From the NCBI GenBank assembly GCA_037190845.1, contig JBBCJI010000021.1:78439-142438 (forward strand): a stretch of 64,000 bases of DNA, written 5' to 3'. Source of the DNA: JBEBVQ01 sp037190845. GTDB taxonomy: Bacteria > Bacteroidota > Bacteroidia > Chitinophagales > Chitinophagaceae. The translations under genes and the position numbers were made by a program. Below, in pieces: positions 1 through 8,064 of the stretch. Below the pieces are notes generated by a model that had not been told where the DNA came from, did no database searches, and saw only the letters and a list, made by a program, of their open reading frames with translations. The stretch's first letter is position 1; each line of letters starts with the position of its first letter.

Positions 1-110
1 TCGTTGACCTGGGACCGGAAGGAGGCGCCGGAGGCGGATATCTGCTGTATGCCGGGGCGCCTGCCGGTATCAAGAAAAGCAAGCAAAGTCTTACAGCGCA
101 GTACTTGTAG
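1..110 (+). CDS. uvrA: UvrABC system protein A, C-terminal end (partial)
   Basis: The last 35 codons of an open frame that begins left of the window; the stop TAG is at 108-110. The peptide contains DLGPEGGAGGG and ends in TAQYL, which is the very conserved C-terminus of UvrA, where the glycine-rich tail follows the second ATPase domain. UvrA is the damage-recognition ATPase of nucleotide excision repair and acts in the cytoplasm with UvrB and UvrC. Only the tail is visible, so nothing can be said about the integrity of the rest. It converges on fusA across about 230 bp that hold two palindromic repeats. Confidence 0.88.
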   Translation, partial: VDLGPEGGAGGGYLLYAGAPAGIKKSKQSLTAQYL

Positions 111-124
111 TCAATGCTATAAGA

Positions 125-150
125 GATCCCGGAGCAAGTCCGGGATGACA
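125..150. repeat. palindromic extragenic repeat (ATCCCGG/CCGGGAT)
   Basis: The 7-base arms 126-132 and 140-146 form a hairpin around a short loop and are followed by GATGACA. This resembles the small interspersed palindromes found between genes in many bacteria. It lies just after the uvrA stop and could also act as an RNA 3-prime stem. Confidence 0.5.
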
Positions 151-208
151 AAGTGAACAGATTCCATAGTCAATACACTTAAGGGACGTGCCCAGCCAAT
201 AACCACTT

Positions 209-237
209 TGTCATTGCGGCCCCCGAGCCGCAATCGC
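209..237. repeat. dispersed palindromic repeat, ATTGCGGC family
   Basis: The arms ATTGCGGC (213-220) and GCCGCAAT (227-234) are perfectly complementary. The same unit recurs at 51726-51746 and 53284-53305, and in a variant form at 53213-53236, always between genes. It is a REP-like element seen directly in this window. Confidence 0.7.
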
Positions 238-341
238 ACTAAGCTTGCTTAGTTTACTTACGGGAGATTTTTATTGTAACATAAAAAACGGAGCATTGAT
301 TTTACTCATGCTCCGTTTTCAGTTTTCATTTCAGTAATTTA

Positions 342-2483
342 TCAGGCATTTACTTTTCCTTTTGCTTTTGCCACCACTTCTTCTTCAATATTACGCGGCG
401 CAGGAGAGTAATGGCTGAATTCCATTACAGACGTTGCACGGCCGGAAGAAAGCGAACGAAGCTGCGTTACATAACCAAACATTTCGCTCAGCGGCACTTT
501 CGCACGGATCACCTGGAGGTTGTTACGGCTGTCCATACCTTCAAGCATTGCACGGCGGCGGTTCAGATCACCGGTTACGTCACCCATGTACTGATCAGGC
601 GTCGTTACTTCTACCTTCATGATCGGCTCAAGCAGTGCGGGTTTGGATTTACGGCCAGCTTCCCGGAAACCGGATTTGGCACACAGTTCAAACGACATAG
701 AGTCGGAATCCACTGCGTGGAAAGAACCGTCAAAAATGCGGACTTTCATGCTTTCAACAGGGAATCCGGCCAGAGCACCTGTATTCATGGACGACTCGAA
801 GCCTTTTTGAATGGCAGGTATAAATTCACGGGGAATAGAACCACCGAAGATATCATTCACAAACTGGAAATTACCTTTGCCTTCCTTGAGGAATTCCTCA
901 TCAGCAGGGCCGATCTCAAACTGGATATCAGCAAATTTACCACGGCCACCCGTTTGTTTCTTGTAAACTTCACGGTGTGTAACCGTAGATGTGAACGCCT
1001 CTTTATAAGCAACCTGTGGCGCGCCCTGGTTGATTTCCACCTTAAACTCGCGGCGCATACGATCAACGATGATCTCAAGATGCAGCTCGCCCATACCCTG
1101 AAGGATGGTTTGTAAGGTATCCTCATCTGTTTTCACGCGCAATGTGGGATCTTCTTCCACGAGTTTGGCAATCGCCATACCCATCTTATCAACGTCTGCC
1201 TGTGTCTTAGGCTCAATGGCAATCGCGATAACCGGCTCGGGAATGAACATGTTTTCCAGAACGATGGGATGTTTTTCATCACACAGTGTATCACCGGTCT
1301 TGATGTCTTTAAATCCGACAGCAGCACCGATATCACCCGCTTCGATGAAATCTATCGGATTCTGCTTGTTGGCGTGCATCTGCATGATACGGCTGATACG
1401 TTCGTTCTTGCCGGAACGCACATTCAGGACATAAGAACCTGCATCCAGATGACCGGAATAAGCACGGAAGAACGCAAGACGGCCAACAAACGGATCGGTC
1501 ATGATCTTAAAAGCAAGCGCAGCAAAGGGTTCTTTGGCATCCGGCTTACGCAGAATCTCTTCTCCGGTATCAGGGTCTGTACCTTTGATCGCTTCAATGT
1601 CTACCGGACTGGGCAGGTAGCGGATCACACAATCCAGCATTTTTTGTACCCCTTTATTCTTATAGGAAGAACCGCAAAGCATGGGTATAATACTCAGATC
1701 AATCGTCGCTTTCCGGATTGCTTCGTGTATTTCATTTTCAGAAATGCTGTTAGGATCTTCAAAGAATTTCTCCATCAGCGTATCATCATATTCCGCTACG
1801 GCTTCCACCAGATGACCGCGCCATTCATTCGCCTCATCCAGCATATCAGCCGGAATTTCACTTTCGGTGTAAGTCATACCCTGTGTAGCATCATCCCATA
1901 TGATCGCCTTCATGGTAATGAGATCCACAACTCCCTTGAAGTTGTCTTCAGCGCCGATCGGCAATTGGAGGGGTACGGATTTTGCACCAAGCATTTCACG
2001 CACCTGCTTTACCACGTTCAGGAAGTCGGCGCCGATACGATCCATTTTATTCACGAAGCCAAGACGGGGCACTTTATACCTGTTGGCCTGGCGCCATACA
2101 GTTTCAGACTGAGGCTCCACGCCGTCAACAGCAGAGAACAGCGCCACGAGACCATCCAGTACACGCATGGAGCGTTCTACTTCTACCGTGAAGTCCACGT
2201 GGCCCGGCGTATCAATGATATTGAACTTATATTTTTTGGATTCCGGAATCGGCTTACCCTGAATTGTAGGAAAATTCCAGAAACAGGTAGTAGCCGCGGA
2301 AGTGATCGTGATACCACGCTCCTGCTCCTGCGCCATCCAGTCCATGGTAGCCGCACCTTCATGCACTTCACCTATTTTATGATTGACGCCGGTGTAATAT
2401 AGAATACGTTCCGTCGTAGTGGTTTTACCGGCATCAATATGTGCGGCGATACCAAAATTGCGCTGTAAGCGTAAGTCTGCCAT
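342..2483 (-). CDS. fusA: Translation elongation factor G
   Basis: A 713-residue GTPase that moves the tRNA-mRNA complex along the ribosome and, with ribosome recycling factor, splits ribosomes. The G motifs are canonical: P-loop AHIDAGKT at 14-21, DTPGH at 91-95 and NKMD at 145-148. Length and domain order match bacterial EF-G, and the ATG at 2483 begins the usual MADLRLQRNFGIAAHID-type N-terminus. The neighbours are unusual: neither rpsG nor rpsJ adjoins it. uvrA converges on its 3-prime end and tRNA-Gln lies upstream on the other strand. It is therefore either the sole fusA moved out of the str operon or a second copy; the sequence alone does not decide. The high similarity to mainstream EF-G favours a working translation factor. 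Confidence 0.96.
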   Translation of the reverse strand: MADLRLQRNFGIAAHIDAGKTTTTERILYYTGVNHKIGEVHEGAATMDWMAQEQERGITITSAATTCFWNFPTIQGKPIPESKKYKFNIIDTPGHVDFTVEVERSMRVLDGLVALFSAVDGVEPQSETVWRQANRYKVPRLGFVNKMDRIGADFLNVVKQVREMLGAKSVPLQLPIGAEDNFKGVVDLITMKAIIWDDATQGMTYTESEIPADMLDEANEWRGHLVEAVAEYDDTLMEKFFEDPNSISENEIHEAIRKATIDLSIIPMLCGSSYKNKGVQKMLDCVIRYLPSPVDIEAIKGTDPDTGEEILRKPDAKEPFAALAFKIMTDPFVGRLAFFRAYSGHLDAGSYVLNVRSGKNERISRIMQMHANKQNPIDFIEAGDIGAAVGFKDIKTGDTLCDEKHPIVLENMFIPEPVIAIAIEPKTQADVDKMGMAIAKLVEEDPTLRVKTDEDTLQTILQGMGELHLEIIVDRMRREFKVEINQGAPQVAYKEAFTSTVTHREVYKKQTGGRGKFADIQFEIGPADEEFLKEGKGNFQFVNDIFGGSIPREFIPAIQKGFESSMNTGALAGFPVESMKVRIFDGSFHAVDSDSMSFELCAKSGFREAGRKSKPALLEPIMKVEVTTPDQYMGDVTGDLNRRRAMLEGMDSRNNLQVIRAKVPLSEMFGYVTQLRSLSSGRATSVMEFSHYSPAPRNIEEEVVAKAKGKVNA

Positions 2484-2520
2484 TTGTGTAATTTAAAAAA
2501 TTATGTTTTTATACGGTGCG

Positions 2521-2528
2521 CAAAGGTA
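2521..2528 (-). promoter_or_regulatory. candidate -7 box of the fusA promoter
   Basis: CAAAGGTA on the plus strand reads TACCTTTG on the minus strand, matching the Bacteroidota -7 consensus TAnnTTTG, 38 nt before the fusA start. No clear TTTG -33 element was found at the expected distance, so the call rests on one box. Confidence 0.4.
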
Positions 2529-2640
2529 GGAAAATTAGTATTACAGTGTACCGGGGCGGGAAATGTTTATTGAAATTTCAATGTCTGCATAGTCTACCCG
2601 ATTTTTCTTTAATTGAGTAAATAATTTATCCGAAAAAAAT

Positions 2641-2670
2641 TTTGCTTTTAAATACACCTGCTTAACTTTG
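2641..2670 (+). promoter_or_regulatory. Bacteroidota-type promoter of tRNA-Gln
   Basis: TTTG at 2641-2644 and TAACTTTG at 2663-2670 are 18 bp apart, close to the Bacteroidota sigma-A consensus TTTG-N19-TAnnTTTG. Transcription would start near 2677, about 15 nt before the mature tRNA. This is the best promoter match in the window. Confidence 0.75.
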
Positions 2671-2691
2671 CAGCCCGAATCTGAACAGGAT

Positions 2692-2765
2692 AGTTCCATG
2701 GTGTAATGGTAGCACAACTGATTTTGGTTCAGTTAGTCTTGGTTCGAATCCAGGTGGAACTACCA
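2692..2765 (+). tRNA. tRNA-Gln (anticodon TTG)
   Basis: A 74-nt cloverleaf. The acceptor arms AGTTCCA and TGGAACT pair over 7 bp. The D arm is GTGT/GCAC and the anticodon stem ACTGA/TCAGT encloses loop TTTTGGT with anticodon TTG at 2724-2726. The T arm CTTGG/CCAGG carries TTCGAAT. The discriminator A and the CCA end are encoded. It decodes CAA (and CAG by wobble). It has its own promoter and terminator and so is a single-gene unit. Confidence 0.95.
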
Positions 2766-2809
2766 AAAGCGACACATATTATTGACAGTCAATAAGGTGT
2801 CGCTTTTTT
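2766..2809 (+). terminator. rho-independent terminator of tRNA-Gln
   Basis: GCGACAC (2769-2775) pairs with GTGTCGC (2797-2803), extended by A/T pairs and followed by six T residues. It starts one base after the tRNA CCA end. Confidence 0.85.
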
Positions 2810-3183
2810 CATTTTACATGGCATATAAAACACAGGTTTTCAATATTGCCATGTGTTAAATCATTACCCGGATATACATATCCGGCATACATTTTGATAG
2901 TATATATGCTAATGTTAAGTTGGCTTAACTTCACAGCTAAATGACACGGACCGGACTACATAACAATAAAGCAGCTCATCATGCAGACATATTCTTTATG
3001 TCCGGCATGTTGCATGTTATGACGTGTCCGGCCTACGCCTTCCACTGTTTTTGCTACAAGCTGTATTATGTCTCCAATTTCAAAGACTTTAATACAATAG
3101 CCCCGGCCTGCTGATATAACTGTTAAGAGACCGGGGAGTTAACTACAGTTGTACTCATTTTCTCAACACAAATTTATAGTATC
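2810..3183. other. intergenic region, no gene seen
   Basis: About 370 bp between the tRNA terminator and the glutamate-synthase-like gene. It holds a small hairpin (GTTAAG/CTTAAC near 2923-2938) and scattered ATGTCCGG-type repeats. No convincing open frame or RNA gene was recognised. Confidence 0.5.
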
Positions 3184-4758
3184 ATGTCACGGAATCTTCC
3201 AGAGGTTTCGGCAAGAGTTATTATCCTTTCCGGGGTATTACTTTTCAATATAGCAGCATGCACTGCCGCAGTTATCACAGGGTTTACAGGGCTTTGGATA
3301 GCGGCATGCCTTATGGCCGTAACCGGCATACTTGCCTTTTATCATGCCTTTCAGAAACGTCACACCATTCTACGCAATTACCCGCTGGTCGGGTATTTCC
3401 GCTATTTGCTTGAATCCATCCGGCCCGAATTACGTCAGTATTTCTGGGAGTCCGACCTGGATGGCCGGCCATTCAACCGCCGCCAGCGGTCTGTTGTATA
3501 CCAGCGGGCCAAGAATGAGCGTCAGACGGTTGCTTTCGGTATGCAGGCTGATCCTGAAAGTCCGGGATATGAATGGGTGGCCCATTCCATATTTCCGGCA
3601 GACATCAAAGAGAAAGATTTACGCATTACGATCGGCAACGACCAGTGCCGGCAACCGTATAGCGCCAGCATACTGAATATCGGGGCCATGAGCTACGGCG
3701 CATTGAGCAAAACGGCTATCAGTTCCCTCAACGAAGGGGCCGCAATGGGTGGATTTGCACATAATACCGGCGAAGGGGGTATCAGTGAATATCACCTGCG
3801 CGGCGGCGACCTGATCTGGCAGATCGGCACAGGCTATTTCGGCTGCCGGGATGCAGAGGGAAATTTCCACCCGGATCTGTTTCGTGAAAATGCCCTGCGC
3901 CCGGCTGTCAAAATGATTGAGCTAAAGATATCCCAGGGTGCAAAACCCGGCCATGGAGGCATCCTGCCTGCCGGAAAAAACACACCTGAAATTGCGGCCA
4001 TACGGCATATCCGGCCTCATACAACGGTAAAATCGCCGGCAGCGCATACTGCATTCAGCAACCCGGCGGAAATGATCCGGTTCATTGGTTTTATACGGGA
4101 ACTCGCCGAAGGCAAACCCACAGGCTTCAAAATATGCATCGGCGACAAGCAGGAATTTATAGACATCTGTCTGGCAATGACGATAACCGGCATCGTGCCC
4201 GACTTCATTACAATAGACGGGGCCGAAGGTGGTACCGGCGCTGCTCCGCTTGAGTTTACCGATTCTATCGGCATGCCGCTGTATGACGCGCTGGCCTTTG
4301 CAACAGGTACGCTTCGTTCATATGGCCTGGATAGCCGGGTACGGCTTATTGCCGCCGGCAGGATCATTACCGGTTTCGACATCATGAAGACATTAGCCCT
4401 TGGCGCAAGCGCCTGCTACAGTGCACGGGGTATGATGTTTTCGATGGGTTGCATACAGGCGCTGAAGTGCGACAGCGGGAAATGCCCCGTTGGCATTGCT
4501 ACCCAGGATCCTAAATTATACAAGGGTGTTGATGTAACAGACAAGCGGGTACGCGTCGCAGGGTTTCACAAAAACACAATAGCAGCAACCGTAGAAATGA
4601 TGGAAGCCTGCGGATTCAGAAAGACAGAAGACATCAGGCCTTCCCGGTTTTACCGGAAAATTGACCCGCTGCATACCAGAAGTTTTGAAGAAATATATTT
4701 CCGCAATACGGATGACCTGCTCCTGAATAACAGGATTGCAGCCAACATGTTAAACTAA
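3184..4758 (+). CDS. FMN-binding glutamate synthase-like protein (GltB C-terminal family), membrane-anchored
   Basis: 524 residues. Two hydrophobic helices at about 12-50 anchor the N-terminus. The rest is the FMN-binding TIM-barrel and iron-sulfur part of glutamate synthase. Visible signatures are GAMSYGALS near 166, KPGHGG near 253, DGAEGGTGAAP near 345-355 and the Cys cluster with CPVGIATQDP near 430-443, which holds a 3Fe-4S centre in GltB. The N-terminal amidotransferase and the central domain of full-length GltB are absent. This short form is common in Bacteroidota. The chemistry is presumably flavin-dependent, but the physiological substrate and electron donor are not established. It is followed 14 bp later by a Rnk-like gene and probably shares its transcript. 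Confidence 0.85.
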   Translation: MSRNLPEVSARVIILSGVLLFNIAACTAAVITGFTGLWIAACLMAVTGILAFYHAFQKRHTILRNYPLVGYFRYLLESIRPELRQYFWESDLDGRPFNRRQRSVVYQRAKNERQTVAFGMQADPESPGYEWVAHSIFPADIKEKDLRITIGNDQCRQPYSASILNIGAMSYGALSKTAISSLNEGAAMGGFAHNTGEGGISEYHLRGGDLIWQIGTGYFGCRDAEGNFHPDLFRENALRPAVKMIELKISQGAKPGHGGILPAGKNTPEIAAIRHIRPHTTVKSPAAHTAFSNPAEMIRFIGFIRELAEGKPTGFKICIGDKQEFIDICLAMTITGIVPDFITIDGAEGGTGAAPLEFTDSIGMPLYDALAFATGTLRSYGLDSRVRLIAAGRIITGFDIMKTLALGASACYSARGMMFSMGCIQALKCDSGKCPVGIATQDPKLYKGVDVTDKRVRVAGFHKNTIAATVEMMEACGFRKTEDIRPSRFYRKIDPLHTRSFEEIYFRNTDDLLLNNRIAANMLN

Positions 4759-4772
4759 ATAAAACATATTTT

Positions 4773-5153
4773 ATGAATCAGGAACGCAACCGGGTAATAT
4801 TTACCCAGGAAGACTACAATTTGCTAAAAACGTATGTAAACCGCCTGCCCGATAACCAAAGCGACATGTCACTGGCATATGAGCTCAACCGGGGCGTTGT
4901 GGTAACCAAAGACGAATTCCCCCCGGATACAATCCGGTTAAACTCTACGGTATCGGTATTAGACATTGATAAACAAAAAACCCTGGAGTACAAGATCGTA
5001 GTGCCGGAAAAAGCGGACATACGCCAGGGCAAAATCTCCATTCTGGCCCCGTTAGGCACTGCCCTGATCGGATTCAGAAAAGGACAGGAGGTGAAATGGA
5101 GCATGCCGGCCGGTACAAAAAACTTCAGGATACTGGATGTAATAAACACATAA
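4773..5153 (+). CDS. GreA/GreB C-terminal family protein, Rnk-like
   Basis: A 126-residue protein. The second half (about 45-125) carries the FKBP-like fold of the GreA/GreB C-terminus, with the hallmark stretch ISILAPLGTALIGFRKGQEV. The N-terminal part (about 1-40) is short and helical, without the long coiled coil of GreA. This is the layout of Rnk, the regulator of nucleoside diphosphate kinase that binds RNA polymerase near the secondary channel. It sits 14 bp after the glutamate-synthase-like gene, so the two are probably one operon. A general transcription-associated role is likely; the exact target cannot be read from the sequence. Confidence 0.8.
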   Translation: MNQERNRVIFTQEDYNLLKTYVNRLPDNQSDMSLAYELNRGVVVTKDEFPPDTIRLNSTVSVLDIDKQKTLEYKIVVPEKADIRQGKISILAPLGTALIGFRKGQEVKWSMPAGTKNFRILDVINT

Positions 5154-5223
5154 AATTCCTCCTGCCGCTGTCTTCCGTACAGAAGTCCGGCCATGGTTGG
5201 ATATGAATTTTATTGCTTCAAAA

Positions 5224-5254
5224 AAGGCTGCCCGATTATTATTGAGGCAGCCTT
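5224..5254. terminator. bidirectional hairpin terminator
   Basis: AAGGCTGCC pairs with GGCAGCCTT around a 13-base loop. It is flanked by A residues on one side and T-rich sequence on the other, so it can end both the Rnk-like gene (plus) and the regulator gene (minus) that converge here. Confidence 0.75.
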
Positions 5255-5265
5255 ATATTTTCCTG

Positions 5266-5910
5266 TTATTGTATCAGCCCCATTTCTATAGCTGTCTTTA
5301 CCAGGCTTGCGGTATTATTGACATCTAATTTCTGCATCAGGGCAAAACGGTATTTCTCTACGGTCCGCAGGCTTAAATACAACCGCTCTGCTATTTCATG
5401 GCTGGTCAGCCCCTCTGTGATCAGCAACACAATTTCCTGCTCCCGCCGCGTGAGGATCGGTGCTTTTTGCCCGGGCTTGCGAAAGTGGAGCAGATTTTGC
5501 ACCATCTGCTCCTTCAACGCCGGCTCTATATACTCATTCCCTTTATACACTTCTTCTATCGCCTGGATCAATGTATCTATATCCGTATTTTTCAGCAGGT
5601 ATCCTTTACACCCTCTTTTAAGCATCTTACGGATATGAATGGGGGCATCAAGACTGGTAATCACCAATATTTTCACATCCGGCCATGTATCCCGGATGAT
5701 CGTTGCCAGCTCCTCTCCGTGCGTATCACGCAATTGCAGATCCAGCAGCAAGACATCCGGCTGCTGCAGCTTTAACCCCTCCAGCAGTTCGGCGCCTGTA
5801 AGATAAGTACCGGCAATCCTGATATGCTCACAATCCAGCAGCATATTACGTAGTCCGGTAATCGCAAGCGGATGGTCGTCAACTATAACTACGGATATAA
5901 GCGCTTTCAT
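5266..5910 (-). CDS. LuxR/NarL-type response regulator (locus A)
   Basis: 214 residues. The receiver domain at 1-125 has the acidic pair DD near 11-12 and the phospho-acceptor Asp57 (VLLLDLQL). A linker follows, then a C-terminal LuxR helix-turn-helix at about 151-212, beginning LTRREQEIV and including SLRTVEKYRF. It is expected to bind DNA as a dimer when phosphorylated. Its start overlaps the end of the kinase gene by 32 bp, so the two are co-translated and form a cognate pair. It is most similar to the regulator at 63168-63809 (same DDHPLAI-GL N-terminus). Likely targets, by inference, are the divergent surface-protein genes. Confidence 0.93.
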   Translation of the reverse strand: MKALISVVIVDDHPLAITGLRNMLLDCEHIRIAGTYLTGAELLEGLKLQQPDVLLLDLQLRDTHGEELATIIRDTWPDVKILVITSLDAPIHIRKMLKRGCKGYLLKNTDIDTLIQAIEEVYKGNEYIEPALKEQMVQNLLHFRKPGQKAPILTRREQEIVLLITEGLTSHEIAERLYLSLRTVEKYRFALMQKLDVNNTASLVKTAIEMGLIQ

Positions 5911-7861
5911 TTCCTTTTTTTAATTGAGTAATATCAAGTTCAACATAAATAGTAGTACCTGCGTCTTTACTGGACAGGATTGTCATGACACCATTCAGCA
6001 ATTCAATACGGGAGCGTATATTTTTCAACCCTGAACCGGAATTTACCTTCTCGGTATCCAGTCCTATCCCGTCATCTTCAACCGTAATACCAAACAAGGT
6101 ATTATCGCAGTCCAGTTGCACAACAATATAATTAGCCCGGGCATATTTAAGCGCATTATGTACCAGTTCCTGAATGATACGGTAAAGCATCAGCTCGTAA
6201 TCCGGATGAATATCCGGAACATCGCCGTATTGCTGGAAAGTGATCTCCACACCGGAGCTTTTCCGGAGGGAAGAACAAAAATAAGCTACGGCCCCATAAA
6301 GCCCTTCTTCCAGTAACGTATCAGGCATCAGATTGTGGGCAGAACGCCGCAATTCCCTGGTGGCATTATCCAATTGTGTTACAACGCCATTCAGCTCTTC
6401 ACTGTGAAGATTCGCCCCCATCCTCCTGAGCACACTGCCCAAATGCATTTTAACAGAAGAAAACTGAACCATAATACCATCATGCAACTCCCGCGCAATA
6501 CGTATACGTTCCTGCTCTTCTCCTTCCATAGCCGCTTTTAGCCGGACAATCTCCCGTTCCTGCGCTCCCATCTTCTGCTTCCGGCGAACATCCCGGTAAA
6601 ATAAAAGAAATATCCCGGATAACAATCCGGCGACACATACAATGCCCGCGATCAGGAAGTTCTTTTGTCTTACTTCCATATTCCTGGCCTGCAATTCCTT
6701 TTCCTTCTCTTCGGTGCGGTACCAGACCTCCATGCTGCTTATATCCCTGGATATTTTACCGTTGAGGATACTGTCATTAAGCCGGACATATTCTTTCTGG
6801 TATTTTAATGCATTATGATAATCCCCTTTCTCCTCATACATTTTAGCCAGATAGTTGTAAATGGCAACCTCATGAACCATATTGCTATGATTGCGGGCAA
6901 CCTCAAGTGCCCCATGCAAAAAATAGCCGGCGCTGTCATAATTTTTCAGATGTGCATAAGTTTCTCCTGTCATCATCCGCTGCAGATTGGCCTGAACAAT
7001 GTCGTGACGTGTTCCTTCCATCAATTTTCCCGCCTGCAGTACATGCATCAGGGCATTTTCAGGCATCCCCCTCTTTAAATAGTTATAGCAATACCTCATG
7101 TGCGCATTGTATTGCAAACTGATATCCCGGCTCTGCAAACCCAATTCCAGAGATAACTGAGCTGCTTCATCTGCGTTTTTATACAACTCCATATTCGTAT
7201 AAACTACGGATTTATTCTGCAAGGCAATACCCATGGACGCTGTATCGCCAATTTCCTTTGCCTTATCGTATGCCTTATCGAAATAATTCAATTGCTGTGA
7301 TTCACTGGGCATAACAGAAGCGAGGTTATTATATGCAGTTGGGATTTTCATGGTGGACAAAGGATATTTCTCAATCATTTCGACTGATTTGAGCAGATTT
7401 TTCGTGGCCATGTCAAAGCTTCCCAATGCGAAATATGACATACCAATAGTATTGTATATATCTGCGATGTATGATGTTTCGTTATGCTGCCGGCAAAAGT
7501 CAAGCGCATATAAAGCAGTCTGAATAGCCGGGAAGTACATACCGGAACGCCGTTCGATATTCGCCAGATGTGCATATGCCCACCCTGTCTCTCGTGTAAG
7601 ATTGACTGTAATGCACTTATCTATAATGTACTCCAGTAGCTTTTTTGATGAATCACTATAATTGGCAAGCAGCTTTCTATAGTCTTTGACGACATTTTTT
7701 ACGTCTATACTGTCCTGTAGCACGATATGCTGTGGCCAGGGAGCAGTCCTCTGCAGATCAGGAGTAATGATCTGTGCATATGTCGTATTTAGAAAAGCCA
7801 GCATAAACAGGCACAAACAGCGCAAAGACCTTATACACACTAAATCATTTATCCGGCTCAT
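5879..7861 (-). CDS. TPR-sensor histidine kinase (locus A)
   Basis: 660 residues. A signal peptide (to about 30, ending TYAQ) is followed by a TPR-rich, probably periplasmic sensor (about 60-390). A transmembrane helix (about 410-432) and a short coiled coil lead to a HisKA_3 dimerisation domain with the phospho-His in RELHDGIMVQF near 460. The HATPase domain has its N box ELVHNALKY near 567 and glycine-rich lid DDGIGL...GSGL near 600-620. This is the NarX/DesK-type kinase class that pairs with LuxR regulators. It reads divergently from the SBBP surface protein gene at 8065. The ATG at 7861 gives the complete signal peptide. Its ligand is unknown; TPR sensors often bind peptides or partner proteins. 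Confidence 0.92.
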   Translation of the reverse strand: MSRINDLVCIRSLRCLCLFMLAFLNTTYAQIITPDLQRTAPWPQHIVLQDSIDVKNVVKDYRKLLANYSDSSKKLLEYIIDKCITVNLTRETGWAYAHLANIERRSGMYFPAIQTALYALDFCRQHNETSYIADIYNTIGMSYFALGSFDMATKNLLKSVEMIEKYPLSTMKIPTAYNNLASVMPSESQQLNYFDKAYDKAKEIGDTASMGIALQNKSVVYTNMELYKNADEAAQLSLELGLQSRDISLQYNAHMRYCYNYLKRGMPENALMHVLQAGKLMEGTRHDIVQANLQRMMTGETYAHLKNYDSAGYFLHGALEVARNHSNMVHEVAIYNYLAKMYEEKGDYHNALKYQKEYVRLNDSILNGKISRDISSMEVWYRTEEKEKELQARNMEVRQKNFLIAGIVCVAGLLSGIFLLFYRDVRRKQKMGAQEREIVRLKAAMEGEEQERIRIARELHDGIMVQFSSVKMHLGSVLRRMGANLHSEELNGVVTQLDNATRELRRSAHNLMPDTLLEEGLYGAVAYFCSSLRKSSGVEITFQQYGDVPDIHPDYELMLYRIIQELVHNALKYARANYIVVQLDCDNTLFGITVEDDGIGLDTEKVNSGSGLKNIRSRIELLNGVMTILSSKDAGTTIYVELDITQLKKGNESAYIRSYS

Positions 7862-8064
7862 TTGGCAGACAGTTCATAGTAAAAATACAGAAAACACAGG
7901 AAACATAGCCCACGGAAGCAGTGGTGATTTTCAGTACACATCTGATGGTGTAGAAATACACCTTTTTAGACAGTATCGTAGTTCACTGTACCATGCCGGT
8001 TGGTTATTCCGATATTTTTGTCTGGTATCCGTTCTTAATTCTCAAACAGAAAAATTCCGTTATT

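Noticed and set aside
1269..2402. 377-codon open frame on the plus strand
   Set aside because: It lies entirely antisense to fusA, with no family resemblance; it is a by-product of the fusA codon pattern.
7960..8020. fifth copy of the CGTA promoter element before the locus A SBBP gene
   Set aside because: A TATTTTTG box at 8013-8020 has CGAT instead of CGTA at the expected distance (minus-strand sense), and the outer TACGTA repeat is missing. Too weak to call.
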